A DNA stretch of 64,000 nucleotides from Fodinibius roseus. Its GTDB lineage: Bacteria > Bacteroidota > Rhodothermia > Balneolales > Balneolaceae. The DNA is taken from assembly GCF_900129315.1 (NCBI RefSeq), contig NZ_FQUS01000020.1, forward strand, positions 30,730-94,729, in the 5' to 3' direction. Shown in pieces: positions 54,038-62,375 of this stretch (position 1 is the stretch's first letter; the number at the start of each line of letters is the position of its first letter). A program made the position numbers and the translations under genes. The notes under the pieces were generated by a model that searched no databases, was not told the DNA's origin, and saw only the letters and a list, made by a program, of their open reading frames with translations.

Positions 54038-55636
54038 ATGGACTTTTTTACTACGGAAGACCTAAAATTAGTAAGCAAGTGGGGGAGTGTCGATTACGAC
54101 AAATCTAATACGGTACACGCTGAGGCGGGAGAACAGCTAAAAAAAGGTCCTTTTAGCAAAACTAAATATTGGTGTGAATCAGCGGCTAAAAGAGTTGGAA
54201 TGGAGTCAAATGCTAAGAAAAATTGGCTAAAAAAAGGTGGGGAAAGAGGATGGAGATTTCGGCCTTATGCCTGGGGAAGGATATATGCTCCCGAAAGCCT
54301 CCTTACTGAAGTTTATTTCACGATAGGTATTAATACTACCGAAACCGAAGATCCTTTTCTCCAATTTAAAATAGATTACCAGTTTGAAACACCTGAAGAA
54401 CTAAATGAGAGGCAATTAGACATAGCCCATTCTCTTACAAGAACAGAATCGGGATACAAATACAGGAAAAAGATTTCATTGGATGAATTAGAAAATTATG
54501 ATTGGAATCAATTAGTCGCAATAACAGCAAATTTTATCTATGATCATGAATTGATCTATGAAGATATTGTTGATGCAGTAATCAATGAGAGGGAGAGCTA
54601 TTTTACTCGGATCTGTTGGAATACGAATGGGTGGACAGAGCCAAGTGGTCGTAAGGGGAAAAGCACCAACAAAAACACTTTTGAAGGGTTTATCGGGCTG
54701 GGCATTGACGAATGGTTATTTTCGGACCAGCTTAAAGTCGGCAACTATCAATATGGGTATCTTGAAGCAAAAAATCTTTCTTCTAAGGATTCCCCGATAG
54801 ACATTGATCTTTTCACTTTAGAAAATACACCGTCCAGTACTATACCCTACTATGTGGGTCACCTGAAGAATGTAGAAATACTGGATGGTGACACAGCATC
54901 CCAAATTCAAGAAGAGCTTAGCTTTAGGAATGAAGTATTAAGCAGAATCAATGAAAAAAAGACCAGTGACAAAATTAAAAAAAAGTTTTCTGATCTATTT
55001 GAAGTTTCATTTATAAATATCCGATTTAAGGTAACGGATGTAACTTTTCCTGATAACGATCAGTTACCGCGAATCGATTTAGATACTAATAGGTATCACC
55101 GTTATGAATTATATAGTGGAACTTTAAATGCTAAGGGCTTTGACCAAGCCAAAGAAGATGATGGCAATAAGTTAGATTTGGGAGATACTGGCAGGAGTCG
55201 GGGTAACACCGGGACTTCAACTGGGACACGTACTCCAGGCTCATATGAAATTAGCAATTGGCATGCTCAAATCAGCAAACAGCTTGAGAAGTATCTAAAT
55301 ACAATAAAATCAAGTAGGGATGCTATTATTCCTGAGCGGGAGCTTGGTAGAAGGTCGATTGACTTAGTCCATGAAAAACGAGATGAGATAATTTATTACG
55401 AGATTAAAACTCACAGTGCCCGAAAAGGGATAAGAGCTGCTTTAGGGCAACTTTTGGAGTATGCATATTGGAAAAGGAATAAGCATGAAAAAAGGCTAAA
55501 ATTAGTAATCGTAACTCCGAATGAGGTTGACCGATTTACTGAGCGTTATATGGCAATGCTAAAAGAAAGGTTTGAGCTACCAATTTATTATCAGCAGTTC
55601 GATCTGGATACTGGTGAACTGAAAGAAGAAGTTTAA
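54038..55636 (+). CDS. PD-(D/E)XK nuclease-like protein between hsdS and hsdM
   Basis: This 532-residue protein is not a known hsd subunit. Residues 1-380 have no recognised domain. A Gly/Ser/Thr-rich linker (DTGRSRGNTGTSTGTRTPG) follows. The last 130 residues contain a PD-(D/E)XK nuclease: Asp442 (RRSIDLVHE), Glu455 and Lys457 (YYEIKTHS) and Gln471 (LGQLLEYA). The order and spacing match restriction-type nucleases. It starts 16 bases after hsdS and ends 12 bases before hsdM, so it is co-transcribed. A role as a second effector is inference. The N-terminus may sense nucleic acid. Confidence 0.65.
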   Translation: MDFFTTEDLKLVSKWGSVDYDKSNTVHAEAGEQLKKGPFSKTKYWCESAAKRVGMESNAKKNWLKKGGERGWRFRPYAWGRIYAPESLLTEVYFTIGINTTETEDPFLQFKIDYQFETPEELNERQLDIAHSLTRTESGYKYRKKISLDELENYDWNQLVAITANFIYDHELIYEDIVDAVINERESYFTRICWNTNGWTEPSGRKGKSTNKNTFEGFIGLGIDEWLFSDQLKVGNYQYGYLEAKNLSSKDSPIDIDLFTLENTPSSTIPYYVGHLKNVEILDGDTASQIQEELSFRNEVLSRINEKKTSDKIKKKFSDLFEVSFINIRFKVTDVTFPDNDQLPRIDLDTNRYHRYELYSGTLNAKGFDQAKEDDGNKLDLGDTGRSRGNTGTSTGTRTPGSYEISNWHAQISKQLEKYLNTIKSSRDAIIPERELGRRSIDLVHEKRDEIIYYEIKTHSARKGIRAALGQLLEYAYWKRNKHEKRLKLVIVTPNEVDRFTERYMAMLKERFELPIYYQQFDLDTGELKEEV

Positions 55637-55647
55637 TATTAAATTAT

Positions 55648-57129
55648 TTGAAAATGACAACAAACGGAATTGTACAGAAGGTTTGGAATTTTTGCGATAC
55701 ACTCAGAGATGACGGGGTTGGTTACGGCGATTATCTGGAACAGATTACCTATCTCCTATTCCTGAAAATGGCCTGGGAATACAGCCAGCCACCGTATAAC
55801 AGAGATACGCATATTCCTGAGGAATATAACTGGAAAAGCCTAACAGAAAAGAGCGGCTCAGAGTTAGAGCAGCACTACGTAACACTACTTCGAGAGTTAG
55901 GTCAAAAAGAAGGCATGATTGGCCAGATCTTCGTCAAGGCACAAAACAAAATTACCGATCCGGCTAAGCTCTACAAGCTTATTCAAATGATTGACGGTGA
56001 AGATTGGGTCATGCTTGGAGCCGATGTAAAAGGCGATATCTATGAAGGTCTGCTGGAGAAGAATGCCGAAGATACAAAAAGCGGAGCTGGTCAATATTTT
56101 ACACCGCGTCCACTGATTAAAGCAATGGTGGAATGCGTTCAGCCCGAACCTATGAAAACTATTGGAGATCCCGCTTGTGGTACCGGCGGATTTTTCCTGG
56201 CTTCCTATGATTACATTTTAGAGAATTACAATCCAGATAAAGAGCAAAAGGAGTTTTTAAAGTATAATACCTTCAAAGGTTGGGAGATCGTAGCTAATAC
56301 TGCTCGGATGTGCTTGATGAACCTCTTCCTGCACAATATCGGTGATCTAACATCCGAGCCACCTATTGAACGGGAAGATAGCCTTATTTCTGATCCTGGA
56401 GATCGCTTTGATTACGTATTGGCTAATCCACCTTTCGGCAAGAAAAGCAGTATTACCATTACCAATGAAGATGGTACTCAAAGCAAAGAGAAGCTGACGT
56501 ACAATCGTCAGGATTTCTGGACTACCAGCTCTAACAAACAGCTTAACTTTATTCAGCATATCAAAACGATTCTCAAAAATACCGGTCAGGCGGCTGTTGT
56601 TGTTCCAGATAACGTCTTGTTTGAAGGCGGATCTGGTGAGACGGTCCGTAAAAAACTGCTTGATACCACGGATCTGCATACCATACTGCGTCTACCAACA
56701 GGCATTTTCTATGCTAATGGTGTTAAGGCGAATGTGATTTTCTTCGATGCCAAACCGGCTTCCAAAGAAGCTCAAACCAAAGAGGTATGGATCTACGATT
56801 ATCGCACTAACGTCCATCATACGCTGAAGCGTAAACCGATGACTTACGAGCACCTGAAAGATTTTATCGAGTGCTATAAGCCGGGGAAACGTCACAAGCG
56901 GGAAGAAACATGGGGTGAAGACAATGAAGACGGCCGCTGGCGAAAATACTCTTATGAAGAGATCATCAATAGGGATAAAACCAGCTTGGATATCACCTGG
57001 ATAAAAGATGATAGTCTTACTGATCTGGAAAACCTTCCGGAACCTGAGGTATTAGCTGGAGACATTGTCGAGAACTTAGAAGCTGGGTTGGAAAGTTTTC
57101 GTCAAATTGTAGAAGAGTTGGAAGAATAA
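55648..57129 (+). CDS. hsdM: Type I restriction adenine methyltransferase subunit HsdM
   Basis: HsdM methylates adenine at the HsdS target. The 493-residue protein has the HsdM N-terminal helical domain (FCDTLRDDGVGYGDYLEQIT) and the SAM-binding motif I (IGDPACGTGGFFLA, Asp174-Pro-Ala-Cys-Gly-Thr-Gly). The catalytic motif IV is Asn260-Pro-Pro-Phe in VLANPPFGKKSS, and GQYFTPRPLIKAMVE is also standard. It is the last gene of the operon. A 20-codon frame after it (57134-57196) may be a remnant or spacer. Confidence 0.96.
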   Translation: MKMTTNGIVQKVWNFCDTLRDDGVGYGDYLEQITYLLFLKMAWEYSQPPYNRDTHIPEEYNWKSLTEKSGSELEQHYVTLLRELGQKEGMIGQIFVKAQNKITDPAKLYKLIQMIDGEDWVMLGADVKGDIYEGLLEKNAEDTKSGAGQYFTPRPLIKAMVECVQPEPMKTIGDPACGTGGFFLASYDYILENYNPDKEQKEFLKYNTFKGWEIVANTARMCLMNLFLHNIGDLTSEPPIEREDSLISDPGDRFDYVLANPPFGKKSSITITNEDGTQSKEKLTYNRQDFWTTSSNKQLNFIQHIKTILKNTGQAAVVVPDNVLFEGGSGETVRKKLLDTTDLHTILRLPTGIFYANGVKANVIFFDAKPASKEAQTKEVWIYDYRTNVHHTLKRKPMTYEHLKDFIECYKPGKRHKREETWGEDNEDGRWRKYSYEEIINRDKTSLDITWIKDDSLTDLENLPEPEVLAGDIVENLEAGLESFRQIVEELEE

Positions 57130-57190
57130 AAAAATGGAACTTTTCAACCTAAAAGAGAAGGTCCCCCTCCTCTTTCCCGGCCGTAGCCGG

Positions 57191-57661
57191 TTATAGTAAG
57201 CCCTTTGCCCGAAAAGAAACATAGCCATCGGCCGTCAATATTATGTGATCCTCCAGGGTAATGCCCAGCATGTCCCCGGACTTCTTGATCCGCTGTGTCA
57301 GCGTTTTATCGGCTTTGGAAGGATCAAGGTTTCCGCTGGGGTGGTTATGGGCCACAACGATCGAAGTGGCATTTGCCAGCAAAGCCACTTGAAAGATAGC
57401 AGAGGGATCTACAATGGTAGCTGTAGTTCCACCAGATGATATTTTACTCCAGCCGATACAGTGTTTATTATTGTTGAGAAGTAAAACTACAAATTCCTCT
57501 CGAAGCTGGATATGATCGTTATTCCACACCTGCCGAAGAACCTGTTCGGCCTCGTCGGGTGAGGTCACTTGCGGGAAGGAACCCGTTGGTTTTTTGGATT
57601 TGTAGGAGAGTTTCACCTCCGCCAGTGACGGTGAGGGTTCAATGGTTGTATTGTCACTCAT
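57191..57661 (-). CDS. RadC-like JAB/MPN metalloprotein
   Basis: This 156-residue protein has the JAMM metal motif: VVAHNHPSGNLDPSKADKTLT supplies the His-x-His and Asp ligands, and an earlier Glu (REEFVVLLLN) completes the set. RadC-like proteins are often carried by mobile elements with a proposed role in DNA processing; the biochemical function is unresolved. It is convergent with hsdM. Upstream lies GGAGG about 10 bases before the ATG. Confidence 0.88.
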   Translation of the reverse strand: MSDNTTIEPSPSLAEVKLSYKSKKPTGSFPQVTSPDEAEQVLRQVWNNDHIQLREEFVVLLLNNNKHCIGWSKISSGGTTATIVDPSAIFQVALLANATSIVVAHNHPSGNLDPSKADKTLTQRIKKSGDMLGITLEDHIILTADGYVSFRAKGLL

Positions 57662-57705
57662 AGTAATGGTACCTCCGTTAATCTTGGTATTGGAATTCTT
57701 GTTTA

Positions 57706-57879
57706 TCAGCAGGACTCATCCCCCTTATGTTCTACGGTTTGGATACTTACGCAATAGGTGATCCCTGATTCATCCTCGAACCAGATGACTCCCAGGTTAG
57801 TCTCCACTTCGCCTATTAACCCAGGCTGGATGTGATGGTATTTCAGAGCTTCTAGGAAGCCCACCAGTAAATCGATCAT
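57706..57879 (-). CDS. Small acidic protein, 57 residues
   Basis: An ATG at 57879 with a strong GAGG five bases upstream opens a 57-codon frame (MIDLLVGFLEALKYHHIQPG, ending EHKGDESC). The Shine-Dalgarno site and position in a compact recombination module support a real gene. Family not recognised. It sits 27 bases before RadC's upstream region in the same orientation. Confidence 0.6.
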   Translation of the reverse strand: MIDLLVGFLEALKYHHIQPGLIGEVETNLGVIWFEDESGITYCVSIQTVEHKGDESC

Positions 57880-57908
57880 TAATACCTCGCTTGTATAGGG
57901 TTAGCATT

Positions 57909-57940
57909 AAAAAAGGAGCAGCCTTCCGGCCACTCCTTTT
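57909..57940 (-). terminator. Terminator after the DUF669-like gene
   Basis: On the minus strand AAAAGGAG(T)GGCC pairs with GGC(T)GCTCCTTTT around GGAA, and the 3' arm runs into TTAA. It lies 21 bases beyond the stop of the gene at 57961. Confidence 0.7.
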
Positions 57941-57960
57941 ACTGTTTGGCCTATGTGCGC

Positions 57961-58482
57961 TCAGGCCTCGCTCTCTGCGTTTACGGTCTCCGCGTATTCC
58001 TCGGGCTCCTGGTAGCCCTCGCGCTGGGTAACGCGCACGTAGTCCCCGCTGGGCCGGGTGGCTAGCCACTGGGGCTGGCCGTCGGGGCCTCGCTGGGGCG
58101 GCAGGATGGATTCAATGTTTGCATAGGTTCGCTTGTCGGTCTCGTTATGGGAGATATACACGATTGCGCTTACCCCAATAAGGGATTCCAGGTCAAAGCC
58201 GTTTTTGAGTTCCTGCGGCTTGAATTTGCGGCTGCGCCACCGCTCCAGGTCCCCCCGCAGATTGGATTTCTCGTTGAGGGACTTCGTGTAGCGTTTGCCA
58301 ACAACGTAGCGGTTTCCCTCGGTGTCCTGGGCGCCTAGTTCAAACATGATTGTGATTTTCTCCTTGGGGCCCCAAGGGGTTTCCACTTTCCCGATATCCA
58401 CTACGTCCACACAGACGGCGTCGATGATTCCTTCCGGGGGTATGGGGTAGTCTTTGTCTTGTTCTTTGATTACTAAAGCCAT
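57961..58482 (-). CDS. Phage-like DUF669-type single-stranded DNA protein (putative)
   Basis: This 173-residue protein has the look of phage recombination accessory proteins (VETPWGPKEKITIMFELGAQDTEG in the N-terminal half). Its position directly before a YqaJ exonuclease fits a DUF669-like or single-strand binding role. The start has an AAGGAGG ribosome binding site five bases upstream, unlike most chromosomal genes in the window. Function inferred from neighbours and composition. Confidence 0.6.
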   Translation of the reverse strand: MALVIKEQDKDYPIPPEGIIDAVCVDVVDIGKVETPWGPKEKITIMFELGAQDTEGNRYVVGKRYTKSLNEKSNLRGDLERWRSRKFKPQELKNGFDLESLIGVSAIVYISHNETDKRTYANIESILPPQRGPDGQPQWLATRPSGDYVRVTQREGYQEPEEYAETVNAESEA

Positions 58483-58515
58483 AATGGCCTCCTTGTAAGT
58501 TTTATTGAATTATAA

Positions 58516-59481
58516 TTATTTGATGGAAAATCGCCGGTAGGAGCTCTTGGTTTGGTAGTCGGCGTAGACCCCGGGCTGCTCCTCGCGGAGCTTGGAGGTA
58601 TCCAGTCTGCGGCTAGTGTGGGATTTCCAGGTGATGAGTGTGTGCCCGCCGTAGACGAGGCGCTCCCCATCCCCAATCTCTTCCTTGAGCTGGTTCTTTA
58701 GCTCCGTTTCCCGGTCTTCGAGCTTGGACTTCTCCCCGCGCACCTGCTTAAGCTCCTCGTAGAGCTTTTGAGTGGTTGGGCTGGCTTCCACGACCTTACC
58801 GTCTGAGGAGTCCGGGTAGAGGATCAGTAGGTCTTCCTCACTTGTGGGATCGGGGCGATTGCCCTCTACCATGTGAGCTTGCCACCACTCGATGAGTTGC
58901 TGGGTGTTTTCGGTAATGAACTCCTCGTTACGTTCTACCAGGATAGGCTCGTAGAACTCGCAGGTGTCTCGTTCGTAGATGAACAGATACCCATACTGGT
59001 AGCCGGTAAGACCCAGGTAGTGCTGGATCTGGAATTCCCATTCGAGCGGATACTGCCCGCCCAGCGCATTAAGCCGGTGACTGTTGGTCGTCTTGAGTTC
59101 TAGCACGCCGGTACCGGGTACACCATCTGTGTTCAAGATCTGCCGGTCAATGTTGGCCCGGAGAAACTCATGCTCCTCGTGGACGAAAGGTTTGTTTACC
59201 CGCCGGGTTTTCAGGCCGGTGATATCCTCGAAGTAGCTTGCCATAACCGGCTCGAATACGTTGCCGAACTCCATGATAGGAGTGCTTTGGGTGGGGTCGA
59301 TCACGCCTTGTTTGCGGAGCCATACCTGCAGTGGGGTTTTAAAGGAGCTTTGTTGCAATATGGCCGCCACATCACTGCCTCCGATGTAATTTCGGCGCTC
59401 CTTGACCCACGCTTCGCTGGGAATTTCCTCAGATTCTAAGTTAGATTGGGTATACATAGGTTTTGGTGTTAAAGGGTTCAT
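58516..59481 (-). CDS. YqaJ-type viral recombinase exonuclease
   Basis: This 321-residue protein belongs to the YqaJ/lambda-exonuclease fold. It has the start IGGSDVAAILQQSSFKTPLQ, then MEFGNVFEPVMASYF, an Asp/Glu-Lys pair (RANIDRQ and LELKTTNSHRL) and WEFQIQHYLGLTGYQYGYL. It degrades one strand of double-stranded DNA to prepare recombination ends. A C-terminal acidic coiled coil follows. It belongs to a mobile-element recombination module. Confidence 0.88.
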   Translation of the reverse strand: MNPLTPKPMYTQSNLESEEIPSEAWVKERRNYIGGSDVAAILQQSSFKTPLQVWLRKQGVIDPTQSTPIMEFGNVFEPVMASYFEDITGLKTRRVNKPFVHEEHEFLRANIDRQILNTDGVPGTGVLELKTTNSHRLNALGGQYPLEWEFQIQHYLGLTGYQYGYLFIYERDTCEFYEPILVERNEEFITENTQQLIEWWQAHMVEGNRPDPTSEEDLLILYPDSSDGKVVEASPTTQKLYEELKQVRGEKSKLEDRETELKNQLKEEIGDGERLVYGGHTLITWKSHTSRRLDTSKLREEQPGVYADYQTKSSYRRFSIK

Positions 59482-59497
59482 ATTTGGTTATTCCAAT

Positions 59498-59522
59498 AAA
59501 AAAGGCCGCCTTATTGGCGGCC
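59498..59522 (-). terminator. Terminator overlapping the end of the 35-residue gene
   Basis: A perfect stem GGCCGCC-AATAA-GGCGGCC on the minus strand is followed by TTTTTT (59498-59503). The small gene's TAA lies in the loop. Confidence 0.85.
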
Positions 59523-59618
59523 CTTCTCGTTATCGTCGCTATCCGGCTGCTCATCTAAGAGCACAACACGCAGGACATCACGGATAAACTCCGTGGCAGA
59601 GTCGATGAGGTCTTTCAT
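59511..59618 (-). CDS. Small protein, 35 residues, in the phage-like module
   Basis: ATG at 59618 with an AGAAG site upstream opens a 35-residue frame (MKDLIDSATEFIRDVLRVVL, then LDEQPDSDDNEKGRQ). The terminator hairpin begins in its last codons. The helical first half and acidic tail suggest a real small protein, but the family is unknown. Confidence 0.5.
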   Translation of the reverse strand: MKDLIDSATEFIRDVLRVVLLDEQPDSDDNEKGRQ

Positions 59619-59684
59619 ATGGTTATCTTCTGGTTATGATGATGATAATTTTGATGATCAGTTTACCTAAGCTCATGATCACCC

Positions 59685-60452
59685 CTACAGCCCAAACAGC
59701 TGCGAGACGCTGCGCTGGTGGCGGGCCCGGTGGGGCTTGTCAACCTCATGGCTGATGTAGTTGGTCACGCGGTTGAGCAGCTGCCACTGGGAGATGCGAT
59801 TCACGTCCATCTCCGCCAGGATCTGGTCGGCTAGGCGTTTGGAGATCTTGTCTGCAACGCCCTCCACAAGCTCCCCGTTAGCGGGGACGTGCTCGAGGGT
59901 ATCGATGCGCCGTTGAATGGCCGGAAAATGGGCTTTGGCTTCGTCTAACTTCTCAGCAAAATCCTCCAGGCTAAACCCCGAGGTATGCTTGGAGTAGTAG
60001 CGCCCGAGAATATCCCCGAAGACCATCCCGTTGGTGCACACTGCCCTGATCGCTCCAAAGTAAAAGCGCACGCCCTCCGACATGTCATAGCTGTTATGTA
60101 AGAACAGGCTTAGGTTGATATCCGACTCCGAGTCCTGCAGGGTCAGGTTGGGAAAGGTCACCATCAGCCGCATGCGATTGGATTGTACAAACGAGTGAGA
60201 GTCGTCAATGCGGAAATTTTCGCCACTGGCCGCCAGAAACTGTAGCAGCTCGTTTATCAGGGTTTTGTTGCGAATGATTCGGTAGGAATCCTTCACAATG
60301 CTGATGACTTTGTTGGTATCGTCACGGACGATACTCTTGTAGCCATTAGTGAGATAGGTGTTTTCGTTGCCCCAGTCGACGAGATTGCCGGAAAAGTCAT
60401 CCACGGCAACGGCTCGCTGGGAGACGGGAAAGCAAAAGTCTTTCAAGTCCAT
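59685..60452 (-). CDS. DUF932 phage/plasmid-like protein
   Basis: This 255-residue DUF932 protein (conserved in phages and plasmids, function unknown) shows NKVISIVKDSYRIIRN, FVQSNRMRLMVTFPN and FYFGAIRAVCTNGMVFG. The start has AAGGAGG five bases upstream. It is the first gene of the recombination module. Confidence 0.88.
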   Translation of the reverse strand: MDLKDFCFPVSQRAVAVDDFSGNLVDWGNENTYLTNGYKSIVRDDTNKVISIVKDSYRIIRNKTLINELLQFLAASGENFRIDDSHSFVQSNRMRLMVTFPNLTLQDSESDINLSLFLHNSYDMSEGVRFYFGAIRAVCTNGMVFGDILGRYYSKHTSGFSLEDFAEKLDEAKAHFPAIQRRIDTLEHVPANGELVEGVADKISKRLADQILAEMDVNRISQWQLLNRVTNYISHEVDKPHRARHQRSVSQLFGL

Positions 60453-60746
60453 AAGAACCTCCTTGGTTGGTTAAGAGTAACATTTGAGCCGATTTATACC
60501 GGTCGCATTATTCTTATACCAAGATTTGGGATATTCTTAGGATCAGAAGGGCATACAAGGAATTACTAAAGAAGAAAAGGTAATCCAACCGTGATAACCT
60601 AAACCTGATTGCCAGCGATAGGTTTGAAACGAAGATTTAAATAAATAAACAAATAGCGGGGTGAGGACTATCTGCTTGACATTTGCCTTTTTGAAGAGGT
60701 TATACTGCAACTTTTATTGGTTTAATTTTTTAAAAAAATACTGTGC
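60453..60746. other. Spacer upstream of the recombination module
   Basis: About 290 bases that must contain the module promoter. AT-rich, with no conclusive promoter or terminator and no attachment-site copy of the tRNA fragment. Confidence 0.3.
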
Positions 60747-61766
60747 TCAATGATGATGTGTTCGCCTGCCATATGTAACACCATCAGGCGAATTGACAGA
60801 AAACCGGTCCCGATAGGTTGAGGGAGTCAAACCTGTATAACGCTTGAAAAGTTTGCGGAAGAAATTCAAATCTTCATACCCAATTTTTCGACATACCTCC
60901 CGGACTGTTTTCAGGTCATTTTCAAGCAAATGCCTGGCTGCGTTAATTCGCAATCGTTGTACATAGTTAATAGGGGTTTCGCCGGTTGCCGCTTTAAAGC
61001 GACGCATAAAATTACGTTGACTCATATTGGCACGATCAGCTAAATCAGCTACCTTTATATTTTTGCTGTAGTTTTTGAACAACCATTCCTGCAACTTTCG
61101 AATTTCTTTATCTTCATGATTAATCTGCGGAGTTTCAGCGGTATAACCGGCTTGCCAAACACGGGGAGTTCGTACGAGTAGAGCTTTTGCCGTCTGCATC
61201 GCAATCTGATGGCCACAATATTTTTCTATGATATACAGGCATAAATCTACTCCGCTGTAAACTCCGCCGCTGCAAAAAACGCGATCCGATTCTGTTACAT
61301 AGCGTTCCGGCTGCCAATCTACCTTCGGATAGCGCTTCCTGCAATCATCCACCAGTGCCCAGTGCGTGGTAGCCGGACGTCCATCCAAAAGCCCGGCTTC
61401 GGCAAGCTGTACTACACCTGAACACACCCCAGCAATCGCTGTACCATTCTCATAGGCTTCGCAAAGTAGGGGTGGGAGTTTAGCATTCCGCTCGCATTCA
61501 ATGTCAAGATCGCCACCACCTGCGGCAACAACCATCAAGTCGGCGGATTCTATTTCCTCAATAGAATAATCGGGATCTAGTTTTAGGGCTGACAGGGTTT
61601 GGACGCTTTCTCCACTCAGAGAAGCCGTTCGAACATTAAACTTTCGTTCTCCCTCCTTGCCCTGTAAAGCTTCATACAGATAACCCGCACTACTCAGTAT
61701 TTCTACCGGAGTGACTGCTGTTGAAGGTGTTCCGCCCTCAAGAAAAATAACGACGACTTCACGCAT
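60747..61766 (-). CDS. GlxA-family AraC-type transcriptional regulator
   Basis: This 339-residue protein has an N-terminal DJ-1/PfpI-like domain with the nucleophile Cys in IAGVCSGVVQLAEAGLLDG, and a C-terminal AraC double helix-turn-helix (VADLADRANMSQRNFMRRFK and VREVCRKIGYEDLNFFRKLF). GlxA-type regulators sense small amines or metabolites. It is divergent from a DUF4242 gene. The target is unknown. Confidence 0.9.
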   Translation of the reverse strand: MREVVVIFLEGGTPSTAVTPVEILSSAGYLYEALQGKEGERKFNVRTASLSGESVQTLSALKLDPDYSIEEIESADLMVVAAGGGDLDIECERNAKLPPLLCEAYENGTAIAGVCSGVVQLAEAGLLDGRPATTHWALVDDCRKRYPKVDWQPERYVTESDRVFCSGGVYSGVDLCLYIIEKYCGHQIAMQTAKALLVRTPRVWQAGYTAETPQINHEDKEIRKLQEWLFKNYSKNIKVADLADRANMSQRNFMRRFKAATGETPINYVQRLRINAARHLLENDLKTVREVCRKIGYEDLNFFRKLFKRYTGLTPSTYRDRFSVNSPDGVTYGRRTHHH

Positions 61767-61896
61767 ATAATTAGATTTGGCAAAATCACCATGCTAATTA
61801 GTCAATTCTGCCTCTTTTTTTAATTCTGATGTGTATTCATATTAGCTATACGATAATGAATCATCAAACAGAAATGATAAATAAAAGTTTAAGATT

Positions 61897-62172
61897 ATGC
61901 CAAAATACGTAATCAAACGCGATATACCCGGAATAGGAAACATGTCAGAAGAAGAGCAGCAAAAGGTAGCCAAAGATTCAAACCGAGTATTGAATAAACT
62001 CGGTCCCGATATACAATGGCAGCACAGTTATGTTAGAGAAAATGGAACACACTGTGTCTATATTGCCAAAAACGAAGATATCATTCATGAACACGCAAAA
62101 ATAAGCGGAGCGTCAATACTTGAAATCACGGAGGTTGAAACCATGATTGACCCGACTACCGGAGAAAGCTAG
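61897..62172 (+). CDS. DUF4242 protein (SCO4226-like)
   Basis: This 91-residue protein shows the family start YVIKRDIPGIGNMSEEEQQ and the conserved IQWQHSYVRENGTHCVYIAKNE, with EHAKISGASI and IDPTTGE near the end. Small DUF4242 proteins form ferredoxin-like dimers and some bind nickel. It is divergent from the GlxA regulator. Confidence 0.85.
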   Translation: MPKYVIKRDIPGIGNMSEEEQQKVAKDSNRVLNKLGPDIQWQHSYVRENGTHCVYIAKNEDIIHEHAKISGASILEITEVETMIDPTTGES

Positions 62173-62203
62173 ATCATTGTTGTCATTGATCAGATCTGGT
62201 CTG

Positions 62204-62320
62204 CAGTATAACGGCCTACGGGATAAGCGGCGCAATGCACTTTCCGAAATTGTTGATGAATTAAATAGTAACTTTAATCTTCAAACCAAGCAAGGCCAGG
62301 GGCGAGGTGCGTCCGCTTGA
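62204..62320 (+). pseudogene. C-terminal fragment resembling a sensor histidine kinase
   Basis: The frame ending with the TGA at 62318-62320 reads YNGLRDKRRNALSEIVDELN followed by FNLQTKQGQG. This resembles the G2/C-terminal part of NarL-type sensor kinases (GLRNMRxRAxEIGG and TxxGQGT). No upstream kinase domain remains. Weak call. Confidence 0.3.
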
Positions 62321-62341
62321 TGGCGTGGTTATGCTGTGGAA

Positions 62342-62360
62342 TTGCTACAAAAAATGGACA
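62342..62360 (-). mobile_element. IS-end-like inverted repeat, left copy
   Basis: TTGCTACAAAAAATGGACA. Its reverse complement shares TGTCCA and TGTAGCAA with 63833-63852. It lies 15 bases beyond the transposase fragment's stop codon. Confidence 0.5.
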
Positions 62361-62375
62361 GTAAGTTAAGCCAGA

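Noticed and set aside
57134..57196. 20-codon frame directly after hsdM
   Set aside because: Too short and without a match; kept only as a possible remnant.
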